Source: Oxalobacteraceae bacterium UBA6018 (GTDB lineage: Bacteria; Pseudomonadota; Gammaproteobacteria; Burkholderiales; Burkholderiaceae_D). From it: DNA of 9,926 nucleotides. The notes beneath the pieces are model-generated. The model was not told the DNA's origin, searched no databases, and saw nothing but the letters and a program-made list of their open reading frames with translations. The translations under genes and the position numbers were made by a program. Below, piece after piece: positions 7,496 through 9,926 of the stretch. The stretch covers positions 1 to 9,926 of the forward strand of contig DIZW01000093.1 of the NCBI GenBank assembly GCA_002428015.1. The letters are read 5' to 3'. Each line of letters starts with the position of its first letter. The first letter of the stretch is position 1.

Positions 7496-7515
7496 TTATT
7501 TACGGTTCTGGCTGC

Positions 7516-7521
7516 TACACT
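7516..7521 (+). promoter_or_regulatory. Candidate -10 element placing the start of transcription at the regulator ATG
   Basis: TACACT ends six bases before the ATG at 7528, the normal distance from a -10 hexamer to the transcription start. No Shine-Dalgarno sequence is visible in the bases before the ATG. Together these suggest a leaderless mRNA. No good -35 hexamer is seen at 16-18 bp, so the promoter may need an activator. Confidence 0.35.
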
Positions 7522-7527
7522 CGGACG

Positions 7528-8193
7528 ATGAAGATTTTTCTCGTCGAAGATGACATGGCGGTTGGGCGCGCCCTCCTGTCGGTCTTGCAGGACGAAGGCC
7601 ATGTGGTGGTCTGGGTACGTCTGGCGGCACAGGTTTGGGAACGTATCCAGGTCGATACCTTCGATGCCGTCCTGCTCGATCTCGGCCTGCCGGACGGCGA
7701 CGGAACCGTGTTGCTGCGCCAGCTGCGCACCGAGAACAGCGACCTACCGGTGGTTGTCATCACCGCCCGCGACAGCCTCGAGGACCGCCTGCGCAGCTTC
7801 AGCCTTGGCGCCGACGACTATCTCATCAAACCATTCGAAATCCCCGAGCTGCTGGCGCGCCTGCGCGCCGTGGTGCGGCGTTCGTCCCCGGCCGCCGGCA
7901 GCGAGGCGCCGCCCGTGTGGAAGCAGGGTGACTGCACGCTCGACGAAGGGCGCCTCTTGGTGACGCGCTGCGGCGTGCCGGTGACCTTGTCGAAGACCGA
8001 ATTTGCCTTGCTGTGCGCGCTGATGCGCCAGTCCGACCGGGTCCACACGCGCGCTCAGCTCGAGGCGCTGCTGCCCCAGTCGGAAGCGCAGACGCTCGAC
8101 GTGCACATTTCAAACCTGCGCAGGAAGATCGGCGATGGCCTGATCCGCACGGTGCGTGGCGTCGGCTACATGGTGCTCTGTGAAAGTACGTAA
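7528..8193 (+). CDS. OmpR/PhoB-family response regulator
   Basis: The cytoplasmic DNA-binding partner of the kinase encoded next to it, 221 residues and a standard family length. The receiver domain (about 1-115) has the acidic pair E7/D8/D9 (VEDD), phospho-acceptor D51 (LLDLGLPDGDG), the switch residue T79 (VITA) and the conserved lysine K101 (LIKPFE). The winged-helix domain (about 125-218) shows SKTEFALLCAL, the recognition-helix region TLDVHISNLRRKIG and the terminal RTVRGVGYMV wing. Overall wording is close to the QseB/PmrA/TctD group; a precise orthologue cannot be named. The start is the first ATG after the divergent gap and lacks a visible ribosome binding site. The 3' end overlaps the kinase gene by 14 bp, so the two should be translationally coupled. 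Confidence 0.95.
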   Translation: MKIFLVEDDMAVGRALLSVLQDEGHVVVWVRLAAQVWERIQVDTFDAVLLDLGLPDGDGTVLLRQLRTENSDLPVVVITARDSLEDRLRSFSLGADDYLIKPFEIPELLARLRAVVRRSSPAAGSEAPPVWKQGDCTLDEGRLLVTRCGVPVTLSKTEFALLCALMRQSDRVHTRAQLEALLPQSEAQTLDVHISNLRRKIGDGLIRTVRGVGYMVLCEST

Positions 8194-9559
8194 GCAGTCC
8201 TCGCTGCTGGGCCGCCTGATGGGCGGGCTCGGGCTGGTCCTGGTGGCGGTGGCCTTTCTCGGCCTGATCAATGTCGCTTACGATGCCATGGTCAACCAGG
8301 AGAGCCGCACCGCCAGCGAAAACCGCGCCCGTACCCGCGAGATCGCCCTGACCGTCGCGGAGGTTGCCGACCAGCCCACGCGCATCGTCGCGGTCGCCCG
8401 CGCGTTCGAGCAGCTGCGTCAGGAAATGTTCAAGGAATTGGACTACCACTCACGGGTGCGGGTGCGCATCTGGCGCCAGGGACAACTGCTGTACAACTCG
8501 TCCCCCGGCCTGCCCGATGTGCTGCCGGGGCATGCGGCTCCGCGGCCCGCTGGGGTATATGGCTGGGTGAGCTGCATCGAGAATAATGCCGCGGCCGGAC
8601 TGCTGGTGGAGCGTAGTCATGAGATTGACGATGCGTGGATGTTCACCTGGAGTGGGGCACGGTTTTTGCTCACGCCGACGCTGATCAGTTTGCCGTTTCT
8701 GCTGTTTCCGGCCTGGCTGATTATCCGCTTCGGTCTCAGCCCGCTGCGCGCGGCCGCCGACGCCATCGAGCAGCGCGCCACCACCGACCTGACCGCGCTG
8801 CCAGAATCGAAGTACCGCGAGCTATCGCCGCTCATCGGAGCGATCAACCGATTGATGGAGCGCCTTAACCAGCGCATCGAACATGAGCACGAATTTCTCA
8901 CCGACGCCGCGCATGAGCTGAAGACGCCGCTCGCGGTCATCCAGATCAACGCGCACCTTCTGCAAAGCCGCTGCGGCAGCGGTGAGGCGCCCGAGCGCCT
9001 GTTGGAGCCGGCGATCGGCCTGCGCGATGGCGTCACGCGAGCGACCCACATGGTTCACCAGCTGCTCGCGCTCGAGCGCACTGGCACCGACAGCGGCGAT
9101 CGGTCCATGCCGATGATCGCGTTCGACTCGCTGTTGCGCGATCGCGTGGCGGCCGCGGCGCCCCTGGCGTTGCAGCGGAATATGGAAATCGAGCTGTGCG
9201 CCGCAGGCAGCTATCCGATGGAGATTCATCGCGAGAGCATGGCGGCGCTGTTGGATAATCTGATCGGCAACGCCATCAAATATTCTCCCGACGGGTCACG
9301 GGTCATGGTGGGGCTCGCGCCATACTCGGAGGGAATTCGTCTCGTCGTCAGCGACCAGGGGCCGGGCATTGCGCCGGAGTTGCGCGAGCGCGTGTTCGAG
9401 CGCTTCTATCGCATTCCGGGCGGCGACGATGCTGGTAGTGGACTTGGCTTGGCGATCGCCGAACGGGCGGCAACGCGTAACGGCGGTGTGATCCGTCTGG
9501 ACAGTCGTGCCGACGGCACCGGGCTGGTGGTGATCGTCGACTTCGCGACGCCGAGCTAA
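8180..9559 (+). CDS. Two-component sensor histidine kinase (QseC-like)
   Basis: An inner-membrane sensor kinase that would phosphorylate the regulator encoded just upstream. I place the start at GTG 8180, giving 459 residues beginning VKVRKQSSLLGR and a 14-bp overlap with the regulator. An earlier in-frame GTG at 8156 would add eight residues. TM1 is at about 15-33, a periplasmic sensor region of about 125 residues follows (34-160, roughly the size of the 2CSK_N type domain), and TM2 lies at about 162-184. A linker precedes the H-box TDAAHELKTPLAVI with phospho-acceptor H245. The ATP-binding domain has the N-box LLDNLIGNAIKYSPDG (N360, N364), G1 box DQGPGIAPE (D392), F-box FERFYR and G2 box GSGLGLAIAE. 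All catalytic boxes are intact. The periplasmic part has no motif that tells the signal. The gene ends in TAA without an obvious terminator next to it. Confidence 0.94.
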   Translation: MKVRKQSSLLGRLMGGLGLVLVAVAFLGLINVAYDAMVNQESRTASENRARTREIALTVAEVADQPTRIVAVARAFEQLRQEMFKELDYHSRVRVRIWRQGQLLYNSSPGLPDVLPGHAAPRPAGVYGWVSCIENNAAAGLLVERSHEIDDAWMFTWSGARFLLTPTLISLPFLLFPAWLIIRFGLSPLRAAADAIEQRATTDLTALPESKYRELSPLIGAINRLMERLNQRIEHEHEFLTDAAHELKTPLAVIQINAHLLQSRCGSGEAPERLLEPAIGLRDGVTRATHMVHQLLALERTGTDSGDRSMPMIAFDSLLRDRVAAAAPLALQRNMEIELCAAGSYPMEIHRESMAALLDNLIGNAIKYSPDGSRVMVGLAPYSEGIRLVVSDQGPGIAPELRERVFERFYRIPGGDDAGSGLGLAIAERAATRNGGVIRLDSRADGTGLVVIVDFATPS

Positions 9560-9562
9560 GCT

Positions 9563-9623
9563 GGTTGCGCGCACCTGTGCTCACCAGGGCGCCTTTCCGC
9601 TGCGCCGCTGAGCGTGCGCAACC
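9563..9623. repeat. Inverted repeat downstream of the kinase gene
   Basis: GGTTGCGC (9563-9570) and GCGCAACC (9616-9623) form a perfect 8-bp inverted repeat with a 45-bp loop, starting three bases after the kinase stop codon. There is no T tract, so it is not a standard terminator, although it could help end or stabilise the kinase mRNA. No coding sequence is evident in 9560-9741. Confidence 0.4.
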
Positions 9624-9646
9624 GCCCGCCTGGACGCCTGGCAACG

Positions 9647-9679
9647 ATGGGATCTTCCTTCGGCCCGGGCGGATCCCAT
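9647..9679 (+). terminator. Hairpin between the kinase gene and the rRNA-type promoters, without a T tract
   Basis: ATGGGATC (9647-9654) pairs perfectly with GATCCCAT (9672-9679); the 17-nt loop contains GCCCGGGC (9663-9670). The position, after the last gene and before a strong promoter region, suits insulation from upstream transcription. The missing U run makes intrinsic termination doubtful. Confidence 0.3.
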
Positions 9680-9741
9680 GAGCGACAACCGGGCTGAACA
9701 ATTTCCCTAGAGGCCATCGGCTCGGATCGATGAAGAGGGGC

Positions 9742-9770
9742 TTGCCTTAGCGCTGGGGCTTTGCTATAGT
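9742..9770 (+). promoter_or_regulatory. Upstream promoter (P1) of a stable-RNA operon
   Basis: TTGCCT (9742-9747) and TATAGT (9765-9770) are separated by exactly 17 bp and followed immediately by TCGCCTC. A promoter with a near-consensus -10 and C-rich start region, not followed by an ORF, fits an rRNA or tRNA operon. Confidence 0.65.
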
Positions 9771-9826
9771 TCGCCTCCCGCTGAAACGGGGAGCTTCAGA
9801 AAACGAAGCGGCAACAAAAAAAGAGG

Positions 9827-9855
9827 TTGACGATTTAGATGTAGTGCTTCATAAT
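9827..9855 (+). promoter_or_regulatory. Downstream promoter (P2) of a stable-RNA operon
   Basis: TTGACG (9827-9832) and CATAAT (9850-9855) with a 17-bp spacer make a near-consensus sigma70 promoter. The -10 is followed after one base by the same TCGCCTC seen after P1. An A-rich tract (9813-9822) just upstream of the -35 could act as an UP element. Confidence 0.75.
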
Positions 9856-9865
9856 CTCGCCTCTC

Positions 9866-9902
9866 TGCTGCTTACGAACACAACGCTTCGTAAGGCACAG
9901 CA
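9866..9902 (+). other. Leader hairpin downstream of P2
   Basis: CTTACGAA (9871-9878) pairs perfectly with TTCGTAAG (9887-9894) around an 8-nt loop. A further TGCTG/CAGCA pairing (9866-9870 with 9898-9902) extends the stem past a 3-nt bulge. It would fold in the first part of the P2 transcript, as leader structures of rRNA operons do. Confidence 0.55.
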
Positions 9903-9916
9903 AGCAGGTCCGAACA

Positions 9917-9926
9917 AGTTCTTTAA
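9917..9926 (+). promoter_or_regulatory. boxA-like antitermination element of an rRNA leader (at window edge)
   Basis: AGTTCTTTAA matches nine of ten bases of the rRNA boxA consensus TGYTCTTTAA, the RNA site bound by NusB-NusE during rRNA antitermination. Placed about 60 bases after P2 and a leader hairpin, it indicates that a 16S rRNA gene starts soon after the window ends. The window stops inside or at the end of the element, so the 16S itself is inferred. Confidence 0.65.

Noticed and set aside
8156..8179. GTG at 8156 as the kinase start
   Set aside because: It would add eight residues (ending TWCS) before the basic KVRK stretch and lengthen the overlap with the regulator; GTG 8180 places the basic residues directly before TM1. 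Not fully excluded.
9775..9822. Small hairpins CTCCC/GGGAG and GCTTC/GAAGC between P1 and P2 followed by an A run, as a terminator
   Set aside because: The A run is on the wrong strand for plus-strand termination, and on the minus strand the T run precedes the hairpins. More likely leader structure or UP-like A tract.

Overview
The window looks like an ordinary chromosomal segment of a high-GC betaproteobacterium. An Oxalobacteraceae/Massilia-like organism is my best guess. It rests on the strongly G/C-biased codon use, a betaproteobacterial-style MltA, a large carbohydrate-type TonB-dependent receptor beside a secreted GH13 amylase, and an rRNA-type promoter and leader at the right edge. No mobile element, CRISPR array, tRNA or phage gene was recognised.

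Layout, left to right. (1) 1-1104 (+): a 5'-truncated membrane-bound lytic murein transglycosylase A. (2) 1231-2007 (+): a complete crotonase-fold enoyl-CoA hydratase. (3) 2037-2074: a hairpin terminator in the convergent gap. (4) 7329 down to 2111 (-): a probable two-gene operon encoding an exported GH13 alpha-glucan hydrolase followed by a TonB-dependent outer-membrane receptor. (5) 7330-7527: a divergent regulatory gap with nested palindromes. (6) 7528-9559 (+): an OmpR-family response regulator and a QseC-like sensor kinase whose genes overlap by 14 bp. (7) 9560-9926: a gene-free stretch with inverted repeats, two tandem sigma70-type promoters with 17-bp spacers, a leader hairpin and, in the last ten bases, a boxA-like sequence. 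This is the layout expected just upstream of a 16S rRNA gene, which would lie beyond the window.

How the parts work together: the receptor and the amylase form a small glucan-scavenging unit. The amylase cuts starch-type polymers or maltodextrins outside the inner membrane, and the receptor would bring oligosaccharides across the outer membrane using TonB energy. The divergent two-component system may regulate itself and may also regulate this operon, but the sequence shows only shared intergenic space. MltA (peptidoglycan turnover) and the hydratase (fatty-acid or aromatic acyl-CoA breakdown) are not functionally linked to the rest. I found no convincing previously undescribed system. The best leads are the nested palindromes and possible leaderless start of the regulator, the ambiguous lipoprotein signal and N-terminal module of the amylase, and the architecture of the rRNA promoter region.
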